DNA of 64,000 bases from Puccinia triticina (GCF_026914185.1 NC_070573.1:248001-312000); one strand, 5' to 3'; shown: positions 33,588 through 45,354, counted from the first letter of the stretch. The notes: generated from the sequence alone by a model not told the origin. Translations and numbers: made by a program.

Positions 33588-34959
33588 ATGCCGCCCACCA
33601 AGTCAAAGTCAAAGTACTCACGAACAGACCCGAGTGTCATTGCCTCATCGGTCTTCGAGGTCGACACCAGCGGCTCAGCTGCCATCCGACACTCCGTCCT
33701 CCATGGCGCATTTGCTTCGAGGGCTCGCAAGGGTGTCCAACGCACCTTACGAGTCGACCAGATCCTCAGCGAGACGGCTAGTCATGGACCTCCGCCTGTT
33801 GCCGGTCGAGTTCGTGGTGCTACTCGTGACGTGGCTAAGGCGAAGTTCCTGACGGCAACTGAGAAGAAGCGGCTCGAGCAGATGGTCATCCGAAGGAAAC
33901 ACGATAGCGGAATCAACAGCATCGATCCCGTCAAGCGTAATGGCACGGCTGTTGCCGTCAAACCGCCTCAAGCCCCTGAGCAAGATATCTGGACTGCCCC
34001 TCCTTCAAAGCCTACCACCCCTACCATCACTACCAAGACCGTAACCCCCATCAAGCCCCCATCTAGTCTCAAGCCCAACGAAACCTTAACCGAAGTCGTT
34101 AACTCCGTCCCTGCCTCCGGCCTAATGCCTATCCCCCTCCCCCATCCTGGCCAGAGTTATAACCCGGCTTTGAGCGACCACCAAGCCATCCTTCGACAGA
34201 CGCTGGAAAAACTCGAAGAAGAACAGCAGGAAGTTGACCGAGCCTTAGAAGTCAAGCAGCGTGTCAACAAGGGACTGAAACTCACTCAGGCCAAATCCCC
34301 CTGGGAGATCTGTGAGGAAGCTGTTGGCGATGGCGAATCTGATGGCGAACAGCCTAACCCTGCCGAAGGCTCGTCTCCCAAAGCCACCAAGAAGAAAATA
34401 CCAAAAAAGAAAACTAAGGCTCAACGTCGAAGACAGGAAAAGGAACGAGAGCTGGTGAGAGTATCTTTCATTCCGATTGGGTCAGATGCAATCATTGACC
34501 TTGTTTTCTACTCCTGATGAATTTAATCTACAGATGCGAATGCACATTCTACGGAAAGAGGCTAAACGAGTGGCGCATACGTTACACGAGCTACCGAAGT
34601 TAGTCCGAGGCTTGACTGTGGCCGAACGAGAAGCTCGACAGGCCAGGATGGAACGGAAAGCTAAGCGGGCGGCTCTGGTGGCCGAGTACGGACTACGGGC
34701 GGTGCGAGGAGGGAAGCCGAAAGGACTGCAGTCGGTCGAGGACCGTCACGAGTATCAGCTCACCGAGGACCTTACCGAATCCGGACTCAGAGGGCTCAAA
34801 CCCGAGGGCAACCTTTGGAGAGACTGGGCTCAATCTAATACTCGAAGAGGCAAACTCGACTCAAGACCTAAGATTGGCTTGGTTAAAGGCCAACGGTTCC
34901 AGAAGGGTCGAATGTTTAAAGAGGTCGAAAAACACGCGTGGAAAAACTTCGAAGCCTGA
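33588..34959 (+). CDS. NOP53: Nop53, nucleolar 60S ribosome biogenesis factor
   Basis: Two exons, 33588-34454 and 34534-34959, joined over a 79-nt GT-AG intron, give 430 residues, close to the family's usual 450-480. Nop53 (GLTSCR2/PICT1 in animals) binds late pre-60S particles in the nucleolus and recruits the Mtr4-exosome for ITS2 (7S pre-rRNA) trimming. Support: near the N-terminus VFEVDT (about residue 23) matches the arch-interacting motif LFxVD; HPGQSYNPALSDHQAILR is the central family signature; and the C-terminus has ELPKLVRGLTV, LRGLKPEGNLWRDW and VEKHAWKNFEA. Lys/Arg-rich coiled segments (KKKIPKKKTKAQRRRQEK) fit nucleolar import. ATG 33588 was chosen because it leaves the motif near the start. 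No lesions seen; surrounded by transposons. Confidence 0.93.
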
Positions 34960-35663
34960 TCTGCTCCAGGACCCTGGAAAGCAAAAGCAAGGGCCTGTGC
35001 TACAAAGCCTACAGTTTTGCAAAATTCCCCCTTTTCTTGTCCTCTACAAAAAATTGAAAACAATAGTAGGGTTCAATTGTTGAAATTCTTCACTGTTGGG
35101 CTCAAGAATGCCTTCTAGTGATTTTCAGCTTGATTTTCAAGAAGTATTGAGGGAGATAGAATTGGGAAAATTGAATTTTGATGTTATGTTACCGGGAGCG
35201 CAGCGGGAGGTGGGTGGAGTCCATGGAACCGTCCAGCCCCTCCCTGTACGCGCTAGCCAAAGACACGCAAGTGGCTTGGAAGGCAATTCTGTTAAATCAC
35301 ATGCCTCGCCGGCGGAGTTAACGGCGTACAGGTCTAGGGGAGGTTGACCACCTCTTGGCTAGAGAAACAGGGTCCGAGAAGCCCTAGAGCTTCCTCCCCT
35401 CCTCTCCGCTCCCCCACTCCCTCACTTCCTCCTCTCCAAGTTCCCATTTGCGAACAGCACCCTTCCTTCGCATCACGTTCCCTCAATTTCCTGGATCAGA
35501 TACTTTTCGCGTATAACGCGTCCTTAAAACCTTGAAATCACGTTCTAAAATCCTAAATCCGATCCAACTCTATCCCCATAATCTACCTCCAACCCTCAAC
35601 ACACATACCAACCTTAATTCAATCTTCCCCAGACCTCTCAACCCAAACTTAGAAAGTTGCAAA
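34960..35663. other. NOP53 3' flank and probable 5' region of the DIRS-type element
   Basis: 35185-35235 carries AGCGGGAGGTGGGTGGAGTC, shared with the inverted copy at about 29420-29450. The C-rich stretch from about 35390 (CTCCCCTCCTCTCCGCTCCC) looks like a 5' leader of the retrotransposon gag. No split direct or inverted terminal repeats could be identified. Confidence 0.45.
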
Positions 35664-38600
35664 ATGTCCGGACTGAAAATCCAAGACACAACAAACTCCG
35701 TTAAAGCCGCAGCCCAACAAACCGCCTTAGAGGCAGGTGAGGAAAGCCAAATGGCTCAACAACCCATCACGCAAACCCAAGAACCAGACGCAGATGGGAG
35801 CCAACCGGCCCCATTGTCACAGGTCCCAGGTCCAAACCCCAAACCACCCAAGACGTCGAAGTCGGTGAAGACCACTAAACCCACGACCAGGGCAGCAGCA
35901 AAGATTAACTCAACCGCACCCAGAGCCAAGCCAACCCCAGATGAGCATCCAAAGGAACCCCTCAAGGATCCGGAAATCACTGAGATACTTGAGATGACTT
36001 GTGGTAAGCACAGGGTAGATTTGAGAGAGGAAGCAATACTAACATCGGCCTAATCCTAAACCCAATAGAGCCAACCATTGCCGAGAAAGACTCCCCAACC
36101 GCCGTAGACGACGGAAGTCAAAACGCAAAAGCAGACCGCAAAACTCGAGCAATCCTGATGACAAAGATCGTCCAAGCCGAGAAAGCCGGGGACGACGTGA
36201 AGGTAGAACGGTACATGAAAATGTACGAATCCGTTCTAGCAGATCAAAAGTCAACTACCCAGGAACCAGCTCGCCAAGAAAACCCCATCATTTTTGAAGC
36301 TCCAGTCATCCCCCAGAAGAGACCAGCAGCCCTTGGTGAGACAACCCAAGTACGGAACGTCAAATTCATAGCAGGCCAATCCAACTCCCATGATGACGGC
36401 GGCTTCCCCCCGTATTTCCACAAACTACTCCTAGAATGCAAAGGACCACTCCCCCTCACCATCTTCAACCGATACTGGCAAGAGAAGGCACTCGCCAAAC
36501 ACTCAAAGAACCGGCCAAAGGTTGAAGAGACGGCAGCCGAAAAAGGATTACGCTACCACGGCTTCCCGGTTCCAGACGAGTTTTCTCAAAACTTCTCAGA
36601 CTGAACCCTCAATCACCGGGTCTTCCATCTGACCAAGATAGGTATCACTACCCTGTTCTTGCGGACTGGATCTTAGCCCACAAAGACCACTGCGACCACC
36701 TCCACCGCAAACACGGCTTCATGGTAGCCCTGAGATACGACATTAGGATCCGGAACAATGCTTTCGCCTTCCGAGTCAAAGAGAACGGCGAAGAGTCCTT
36801 TTCGGACATATCCCAATTCAAACAAGAAACGGCCGACGAAGCCATTTCCACCTGTCGGGACTTCAACAAGATAGGTCTCCAAGATAACCCTTATGCGATT
36901 GGCAACGGCAAGGTCGGAGGCGATCCGCTGTGGTGCTCCATTGGCGTGACAATGCCAAAAAGCACATTGTAGAGGTATTGGGACAGCATAGATACAGCTA
37001 TCATTCATTATAAGAGGAGGAAGTTATATATAATACAAGCAGTGTATGTGTTGATGGGAGGAATGGATTCATTACAGACGGATGGATGAGGGATAGTGTT
37101 AGCACGGATGGAACGGCAGACTAGGATCATGTAGGATGGACGGCGGGATCAGGGATGGAATGGAGGACCTTGACTAGGTAGGATGGCAGGGAGGTGGAAG
37201 GATGTTATCAATAGAAGAGGTGGAAGGTATTGGAAGCACAGGTCTCAACCAGGAATGGAAGGGAGGATGGTGTGGTGTATCAAGTAAGGCAGTGTTATAA
37301 GGGTATATTACTTGCATAAGGGTATATTATCTTTATAAGGGTGGTATATTACTTTATGAGGGTCTAGGATTCAGTATGATGGGATATGGATGCAAGTATT
37401 AATTAGGGAGGAGGAAGAAGGAAGGATGGAGCAAGGTGGGAGGAGAGGCTTTGACCCCCAATATTCTGGATGGAAGAAGGCAACAGCTGGACATGCAGGC
37501 ATATGGTAGGTTACAGAATGTTGTTTGGGTCACCTAGCAACACATGATATCATGCAGTGCAGCATATGCAGGCAGATAAGGTGTTCAAGGAGCCTGCCTG
37601 CAGAATCAATTACATCATTGTTGGGCAGGCAGTGCAACACATGCATATATTGCTGTGCAACTGATATCCCCTCCTGCAGAATCCATTACCTCATTGTTTG
37701 GCAGGCAGTGCAACACATGCATATCTTGCTGTGCAACTGATATCCCCTGTAGCAAAATAGCCCTCACAAGGAGTTCCCCTGGAACTAAATTCCCTCACCC
37801 TTCAATATATAAGGAGGCCTCTTTCCCCCCCCTCATCAGATCTTTTCCCCATCAGCCTAGGAAGGTTTGGTCACAGTGGTTAGTTTAGTTACAGTGGTAG
37901 TTTAGTGGTAGTTTAGTGGTAATGGTAGTAGTAGTGGTAGTGTTAAGTTTGAGTCAGTAGTAGTAGGAGTAGTCAGGAGCTCTAGTAGTAATTAAAGTGC
38001 CTTATCAAGAGATTGTTAAGGAAGAGATTATTACCAACTTCATCAACAACAATTATAGCAACTAGTAGTAGTAGTGTAGCAGAAACCAGGAGCTCTAGTA
38101 TTGATTAAAGTGCCTGATCAAGAGATTGTTTAAGGAAGTGATCATTACCAACCTTCTCATCAACAACCCATCATCAACAAAAATTGTATCTTACATAATT
38201 AATCCCACTGGATTATATTATCCCCCATCATCAGATGTTATAACAGATCTGAAAGAATAGTGATTTGAGGAATCTAGGTCTGATAGAGATTACTATACAA
38301 AAGTAAGATCTATCTTGGAATCAGCCACATCTTTATAAATATTGATTACAAGACTCTTAGTTATTTGCATAGTACCATTAGAGGGGCAGGTCTTTCAAAC
38401 CACCCATAAGTTGTAATAGCCTTTCAACCTATTAGCAATTTATTTCCCCCTCAAAGGATATTTTCACCAAATAATAAAACATTTAGTGTCCCACAAGAGT
38501 CCCTACACCGCTCAAAGGCATCCGGCCCTCAAAGGCCAACCGAGCCAACCCCCCAGCCCAACAGAACCCAAGAAAGGCCAAATCAAGCCACAAAGCGACC

Positions 38601-38740
38601 ACAGAGGACAGCTCCTCCACAACGCAAAGCCACACATCCCTTCCCCCCAAACCAGACCACGGTTGAGGCCCCCCAGGGAGCGGATACAAGGGGAACAATT
38701 TCAACCCCAACCACACTGGAGGGAGCGTGAGAAATCGCAA
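35664..38740 (+). pseudogene. Gag-like protein of the DIRS-type element
   Basis: Starts MSGLKIQDTTNS at 35664. A 65-nt GT-AG intron (36004-36068) restores the frame to reach KMYESVLADQKS and YHGFPVPDEFSQNFSD. TGA at about 36602-36604 probably replaces TGG (Trp). A frameshift near 36645 leads to YHYPVLADWILAHKDHCDH and HGFMVALRYDIRIR. At 36928 the frame is interrupted by element E4 and resumes at 38508 (GGDP | LKGIRPSKANR) into a Pro/Ser/Lys-rich tail. I do not recognise the fold; the role as capsid-like protein is inferred from position in the element. Confidence 0.7.
36929..38507 (+). mobile_element. Short LTR-like element (TATATAAGG family, copy E4, 1579 bp)
   Basis: Starts TGTGGTGCTCC, ends GAGTCCCTACA, with CCGC on both sides (36925-36928, 38508-38511). 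The core promoter is at about 37770-37820 (CTGGAACTAAATTCCCTCA, TATATAAGGAGGCCTC). A 76-bp tandem duplication lies at 37601-37752. Non-coding apart from short chance frames. The last 250 bp (GAGGGGCAGGTCTTTCAAAC and neighbours) are shared in inverse orientation with E5 and E6. Confidence 0.87.
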
Positions 38741-38890
38741 CCGAGACCAGTAAGTTCCCGTTCCTCTGGCCCTTAAACACCTTCATCCCTCCCTAACATC
38801 CCTACGCCTTCGCTCCAGAACGGCCCCATTCTAGATTCCCTCGGAGTCATCACCCAATAACCCTATGAACTCTCAACGACCGCCTCCCGC

Positions 38891-40208
38891 TGTGAGAACT
38901 CCTTTGGGACGGGTGGCAGTTCTGCGAGGGGGAAATACCAGTTATAATATTTCAAAGATGTAAGAAGCTATTACAACTGTTACGGGTGGTTTGAAAGACC
39001 TGCCCCTCTATGATACTACACAAGAGTTTTCACAACAAATTTATTTATTGTTGTGGCAAACTAATGATAGAGAAAACTATGTGCAGCAGTCTCTTATCAG
39101 ACCTAGATCAAACTTGAATTCAGCGGAAAGTGGATTTTGTAAGGGAAATGGAGTTAGAGTGGTTTACAGCAGCCTTGAGTCAGATAATGGAAATGAGCCT
39201 AAACGTAAGATATGTTTTATATGGTTTTATATGTTTGTGATATGAAAGTGGAGATAAACTGATACAAAAATTCTGAGAGAACTGATGTTATATGTGAACT
39301 ATTCAAAGTGTCTTTGCCCTCTTCCTTAACCTTCAGTTAAGAGCGCAATGGGTTAAGATCACTCTGACTTGTTAAGAGCACAAGTGGTGATACTAGCTAC
39401 CTGACTACTTAGAAATACTCTGAGGCATGAAAGATGTTGATGGGCAACTTGATTGAGATCACACTGCTGGATTTATGTGGATGAGGCTTGTAACTCTGAG
39501 TGAGATGTGTGTTCTGGTTAGGATTGCCTGAGTGGCATGCTAAAAACTGAGGAGGGAAAATCTCCTCTTTTTATAGTAAAATGTGAGGGATTTTTGCTGG
39601 TGGGGATCCTTGTGAGGGATTTTTGCTGGTGTGACCACTATACAGGTGTCCATGTGGTGATGGTATCCACCTGGCTGTGGTGGTGGTGCCCATATGGTGT
39701 CCACGTGGTTGTGGTTGTGGTGTCCATGTGGTGTCCATGTGGTGGTGTCCATGGAGCCTACACAATTATGGAGGTGTCCACAGGTGGAGTCATGCCGTGG
39801 TGTGTGGGTGGAGCCAAACAACAATCATGGAGTTGTCCACAGGTGGAACCATGCCGTGGTGTGTGGGTGGAGCCAAACAACAATCATGGAGTTGTCCACA
39901 GGTGGAACCATGCCATGGGCAGAGCCAAACCACGCCACTACATACACTATAAATATGTCCTTGAGTCTAATTCTATACTATGTACTATCAAAATATCTCT
40001 ACAGTATGTAATTATGCTTATGAACACAGTATAATAATAGTAACTTTTGACTGAGTGCAGCTAGCCTAGTGGTTCCAGTGAGTGACTAGGGGTTAAATGA
40101 CCTGTAGAATCCAATTATGCAATAATACATCTAGAAATATGTCTCCTTCTCAATAGTAAACTGTGAATTTATGTGATTTGATACTTGAAACACATTTGGC
40201 ACACCACA
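38891..40208 (-). mobile_element. Short LTR-like element (TATATAAGG family, copy E5, 1318 bp)
   Basis: On the plus strand it runs TGTGAGAACTCC...CACACCACA with CCGC duplicated on both sides (38887-38890, 40209-40212). The shared block GGGTGGTTTGAAAGACCTGC lies at 38983 and a reversed promoter block (TATAAAAAGAGGAG on the minus strand) near 39560-39575. Three tandem copies of a roughly 60-bp unit (ACAATCATGGAGTTGTCCAC, AGGTGGA) occur at 39770-39930. Confidence 0.85.
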
Positions 40209-40458
40209 CCGCCCCCACCCTTTTGGTTTCCCTTTTTCTTGTCTCCTTCCATTGTCTCATTTCCATTGCGTTCCAAACACCCCCCCCTCCTCCGCCCATG
40301 CTTCACTTGTTAATTCCGAGTAATGAAATCATAAGAGTACAAACCCTAGACATCTCACTAGGGACGTATCACCTGAGCACCCAAGCCACCACAAACCAAG
40401 AGAGCCAACAACCTGTGAGACAATAAGCCCGGTAAACCACCCGCAATGGCCAACCCGG

Positions 40459-43400
40459 GTGACCTGTGAGATGAACATTGGGGAATGGAAGAGAGCCCTA
40501 GATCAAGCGGGCCTGACAGAGAAGTACAGCGATGTGATACATGGTTTCAAAGAAGGGTTCCACCAAGGGATCCCGGAGCACAACTTAGGACCTGAGATCC
40601 TGTACTACACCCCGCCAAATCACCAAGGCGCCACGTTGGCGAGGGACAAAATTGAAGCTACCATAGCAAAAGAGATTGAAGCGGGAAGAATGTTTGGCCC
40701 ATTCTCCCATGAACAACTAATGGAGAGATACGACTTCTTCCAAACAAACCCCTTAGGTGCCGCAATAAACGGCGACGGCTCAGTTAGACCAATAAATGAT
40801 CTATCTTTCCCCCGGAATGACCCCAGAATCCCGTCAGTTAACTCATTCGTCGATAAACTAGACTATATGATGACCTGGGACGACTTCAAAGCAACATCTC
40901 GGTTTTTCCGCAGCCAAACCCAACCATTGCTCCTCGCAATCTTTTACTGGGAAAAGGCCTACTGCCAGATCTCAACATCAAAAGACCAATGGCGCTATCT
41001 GATGATCAAGGATTTCAACGGTGTAGGGACTCCAAAGGGAATGGATGAGTGGTAATCGAAGTTCCGTTGAGGGGGAGATAAGTTGTGAATAAGATGAAAG
41101 CCTATTACAACTTACGGGTGGTTTGAAAGACCTGCCCCTCTGATGGTACTATGCAAATAACCAAGAGTCTTGTAATCAATATTTAAATGGTGTGGCTGAT
41201 TCCAAAGATAGCTCTTACTTTTGTATAGTAATCTCTATCTGACCTAGATCACTTGCATCAATAGTTGTGGTGAATCTTTTGTAACTTGGTTTAACGTGGT
41301 GGGTGAGATAAAGTTTGATTTATGTTGTAAAATTTGTGATGTTAAATTGCTGACACTATGTTGTTGTAATAATCTGCTACAAAGTAAATATATATATATA
41401 TGGGTTGGATGTTGGTTGTTGGTTGGTTGGTTGTTGGTTCTACTACTGTTCTTAACACACACTAAAGTTCTCTACACTAATCCACTACTAATAACCACAA
41501 TAAACAGACCTTCCTAGGCTGCTACAAACTAGAAACTAACCACAGTGACCAACCTCTCTAGGCTGATCCTAACTAAACTAACTAACCACTTGTGACCAAA
41601 CCTCTGTAGGCTGATGGGGAAAAAAGAAAATTATAGTGGGGAGAGGCCCTCCTTTTATGCTGGAGGATGAGGGATTTCTGCTGCAGAAAGCTCCTTGTGA
41701 GGGATTTCTGCTGCAGGGGTTCTCACCTACACAGCCTTTCTACACAGCCACAAATACAAACAACACAGCTTTGCTGTGCTAGATACACTTTAAATCCACA
41801 GCCAAACATCTATGATATACAAACTAACAAACAAATACACAGCCTTCAGCAGTAGATTCCTTTGAAGGCTGGACCAGATACACCCTATCTCCACCTCCAA
41901 ACAACGCAGCCTCCTGATAGATACCTTCTAAATCCACCTCCAAACAACACAGCCTCCTAATAGATACCTTCCAACTCCACCTCCAAACAACACAGCCTCC
42001 TGATAGAATCTTCCCTGAACAAACAAATACAAAGACTCCAGCCAAAGATGCTGTGCAGCCTGTGTTAGATACCTTCTAACTCCACCTCCAAACAACACAG
42101 CCTCCTGATAGAATCTTCCCTGAGCAAACAAATACAAAGACTCCAGCCAAAGATTCTGTGCAGCCTGTGTTAGATACCTTCTAACTCCACCTCCAAAACA
42201 AACACAGCCTCCTGATAGAATCTTCCTTGAGCAAGCAGATGTATAGATTGCCACTATCCGTGACCATTCTGGATTCTGGGGGTCTTGGCCTCTCCTCCTC
42301 TTCCTCCTGTTCCTTCCTCCCTTCCTTCTTCCTTTGCGCTCCTTCCTTCCGTTCCTGGTTGAGACTATTCCTTACTACAAATCCTTCTTTGGTTCGTATG
42401 TGCCTTGACTGTTGATGTGATAATATCTCCTCCTCTTGTATGATGACTGTACTGTCTCCACCCTCTGTTGTATCCTTTTTGGCATTGACACAGGCACAGA
42501 ACACCACAACGGAGGGATCCTTATTGACACGCGAATCGCCTTTGGCGGAGTAGCAGGTTGCAGGTCTTTTGGTAGGCCCGCGGGTGCATGGAAAGAATTC
42601 AACCTCGTCAACATCTTCCGATGGGTAGACGACAATCTTTTTGTCAAGACGGTCCACTCAACAGTCGAGATGGATCAAATTGTAGCAAGATCAAAACAAT
42701 TAGGCGTTAAAACAAATGCAACCAAATATTCCCCGTTTAAGGAGGAACAGAAGTATATTGGGTTTTTCTGGAACGCCACAAAGAAAACCATCCGTCTCCC
42801 GGACGACAAGAAATACCAAAGAGTCCAACAGGTGAAAGCATTCCTCGTCCCCGGCACAGAATTCAACTTTGCACAAGTCAAACAGCTAGCGGGACAATTA
42901 AACCACGTTTCTTATATCCTCCCCCAGTTACGGTGTTACCTCAACAGCCTGTACCAATGGATGAACGGATGGATCCACAAACGGACCAACCGGACACTCC
43001 CGAAAGACGCCCGGGTTGACCTTGAATACTGGCTGTCGACCCTCCTCCAATACAAAGAAACAAGGATGATCCAAAACCCGGACCCCTTAAAAATTGGGTG
43101 GGTGGGTGATGCACCCACCAGCTTCGGAATTGGTGTCCTCATTGGCAAGAGATGGGCCCAATTTCAGCTAGCCCAAGGCTGGGACAAGGGGCCAGACCCA
43201 AAAAGAGACATCACATGGCTTGAGACAGTTGCAATCAGACTTGGCCTCCTCATCCTCAAAGAACTCGGAATCCGCCCAGGAAAGACGCTGATTGTCTGGA
43301 CAGACAACACAACCACTGAGACAGTGATTTGCCAACGGAAGTCCAAACACCCTGCCATCAACAAAGAGTGGAAACTCATTCAGAAGACGCTGGTGGACAT

Positions 43401-43548
43401 GGAGATTGATATTGTCTCCCGACGCGTCACATCTGCGGAAAACGCGGCGGACACCCTATCTCGAGGAGATAGATCAAAACACGATAAGCAATACCAAGTG
43501 GCAGTGGTGGTTCCGTGGGATTTAGAATACAGGTTGTTTCAGGTGTAA
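40459..43548 (+). pseudogene. Reverse transcriptase and RNase H of the DIRS-type element
   Basis: First part 40459-41021: YYTPPNHQGATLARDKIEAT, GSVRPINDLSFPRND, AIFYWEKAYCQIS, RYLMIKDFNG. Second part from 42509: ILIDTRIAFGGVAGCRSFGRPA, then the catalytic box FRWVDDNLFV, the connection, and RNase H (IVWTDNTTTE, VTSAENAADTLSRGD). Element E6 separates the two halves inside the RT, and the sequence joins exactly through the 4-bp duplication ACGG. The first RT catalytic Asp appears lost: FYWEKAY where FDWEKAY is expected, a G-to-T change. The rest of 42509-43548 is open. Confidence 0.9.
41022..42508 (-). mobile_element. Short LTR-like element (TATATAAGG family, copy E6, 1487 bp)
   Basis: On the plus strand it runs TGTAGGGACTCC...GAACACCACA with ACGG duplicated on both sides (41018-41021, 42509-42512). 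Contains the shared GGGTGGTTTGAAAGACCTGC block at 41116 and a reversed promoter block (CATAAAAGGAGGGCCTCTCC on the minus strand) near 41645. A 115-bp tandem repeat (ACACAGCCTCCTGATAGA, ATCTTCCCTGA, CAGCCTGTGTTAGATACC) fills 41930-42230. Confidence 0.87.
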
Positions 43549-43720
43549 CCCCCGGTTTCCTCCTTCCCTACAGCTTCTCCCTCCGGCTTCGTCCCCCCCC
43601 CCTTCCTTTTGTCCTTGTCTTGCTCCTCTCGTGATGTTGTTCCTCTACCTCAGAAATATAAACCCCCATAGTTGCGCTACCTTCCCCCCGGAAGACTAGC
43701 CGAGACAACCACCATTCATC

Positions 43721-44788
43721 ATGTCCTCTTCAGACCAACTGGAAAATCTGAAAAACCTAGCCAGGAGAGGGACCCTCCCTTGAGACCTCTCCACCCAGGA
43801 CAAACATTTCCTCTTAGGCTATCGGTGGAACACCCTGTCGTGCTACAACTCCGCTGTCAAGGAGTACTTTAAATTTGCGGAAAGCACGAACAGGGTGCCC
43901 TTCCAGATCCCGATCACCGCCAAAGATGTATACGACTTCTGTTACTGGGCGGGACGCACCTTCGAGAGTCAGGCACCCCACAAGGTCTCTTCAGTAACCC
44001 TAGCGAAGTACCTAGCGGGCCTCCAGATGTGGCACACAATGCACGACGCCCCCTAACCGTACGAGACAAAGACCAAAGTCAACACTCTCTTGAAATCCTC
44101 TGCTTACATCAATGCCGAGCAATCTGCAAAACCCAAGAAGGAAGCGGTGATGATCAGGCACCTCGTCCTACTCACCTCGGCGTGGATAAACGGTTCAGAG
44201 TTCCAGAAAGCAATCCTAGACCTGGTCATAGTCACCTTCTGGGGACTAGCCAGGCTAGGAGAGCTCACCTACAACGACAAGACCGGCCCCCTCCGCGAAT
44301 CGGCGTCGGTGCTAGTCAGAGATGTGAGCTTCCATACCATCAATCTCAAGAGGAAAGCCACCCTGGCCATCCGGGGAGCCAAGACCGCCAGTCCAGGCGA
44401 AACCCAAGAGATCCACCTAGCGGCTAGAAAGATGATGATATGCCCGATACTGGCCCTCAAAAGACGGATCAAGGACGCCGCGAAACAGGACACCTCCCTC
44501 TTTGGGTATTGGGATGCCGGGACCAGGGTGCACCTCACCAAACCCGCCGTGTGCTGTGCCTTGACTCAATTCTGGGCCGAGAAAGGGTACTCTGGGATAT
44601 CAGGACACTCCTTCAGAGTCGGAGGAGCCTCCTTCCTCCTTGAGGCAGGCGTCAATGTCGACGGGATCCGCTGGCTCGGGCGTTGGGACTCTGACTGCTA
44701 TAAACTCTACATCAGAGAATACTCAAGCAAAGAAAGCGCAGATACCAACAACATCCTCCGAGAACTACAGAGTTGCTGGACCTCCTAA
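43721..44788 (+). pseudogene. Tyrosine recombinase of the DIRS-type element
   Basis: ATG 43721 opens a 355-codon frame ending at 44788. The recombinase signature is present: first Arg in FWGLARLGELTY (about 44240), the His-x-x-Arg box GHSFRVGGASFLLEAG (about 44600) and the nucleophile region CYKLYIREYSS (about 44700). Two nonsense codons interrupt the N-terminal half: TGA 43781-43783 (CGA, Arg expected, TCG context) and TAA 44054-44056 (probably CAA, Gln). The open catalytic half 44090-44788 is undamaged. The enzyme would have circularised or inserted the cDNA by site-specific recombination. Confidence 0.92.
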
Positions 44789-45354
44789 TCTTGCCCCTCT
44801 TCCGACGGAACCCGCAATCCAATTGTTCCTTTCCTATGCCCCTATTTGGGATAAGAGCAGAATCCACGTAGGCGCCCGGCTCCGCGCACTACCGTGCCGG
44901 AGTAATGGGTCTAGCGCCTTCACACACACACCCTCCGGGGGCTTTCTGCTCCGGGAGGATCCGATCCGCTGCCTTCTCCTCCCTCTGGGACTTCTCCTTG
45001 TCCTGTCCCCCCTCCCGGGAGACTTGGTCCAAGGAGAAGCGCTACAAGAGCGCAGCACAAAGGATCGGGGAGAAATCCTCCCCCCGACCCACACACGAGA
45101 GTCTTGGGAAGTCACTCCCTGACTTCCGGGGCTCTCCCTATGTGAGCAGCTAGTAGTGCCAGCGCTACTAGACAAAGGTGACTTAGTGGCGCCGCGGCTC
45201 CTGTGGCGACGCGGCGAAGTCAGAGAGAACCCCTCCAGGGGTTTGAGTGTGGCCCTGTGTGGTCACCCTCCCTCCCAGAAGTGACCTCCCCGCGGCGTCT
45301 AGGTAGGAATGGATGCCCTATGGTGCAGGCCCTAAGACAAGGTGTGCTGCTGAA
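44789..45354. other. Downstream region of the DIRS-type element
   Basis: GC-rich, with many small inverted words (GGGAGG/CCTCCC, GCGCTACTAG). The element's terminal repeats should lie here, but I could not match them to the 5' side. Confidence 0.4.

Larger units (their letters stand above)
35664..44788 (+). mobile_element. Tyrosine-recombinase retrotransposon (DIRS order, Ngaro/DIRS-like), split by three insertions
   Basis: Gag-like, RT/RNase H and tyrosine recombinase genes follow each other in one orientation. Removing three elements (36929-38507, 38891-40208, 41022-42508, each with one 4-bp duplication) makes the reading continuous, giving about 4.7 kb of coding DNA. YR retrotransposons integrate by recombination rather than by a DDE integrase. 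Terminal repeats were not recognised, so the true limits extend beyond these coordinates. Confidence 0.9.

Noticed and set aside
39537..40034. Plus-strand frame of 165 codons rich in Trp, Val and Cys
   Set aside because: It reads through tandem GTGGTGTCCATG and 60-bp repeats inside element E5; periodic, low complexity and not conserved in the related elements.
41824..42254. Minus-strand frames with repeating GRFYQEAVLFGGGVRR
   Set aside because: Product of the 115-bp tandem repeat in element E6.
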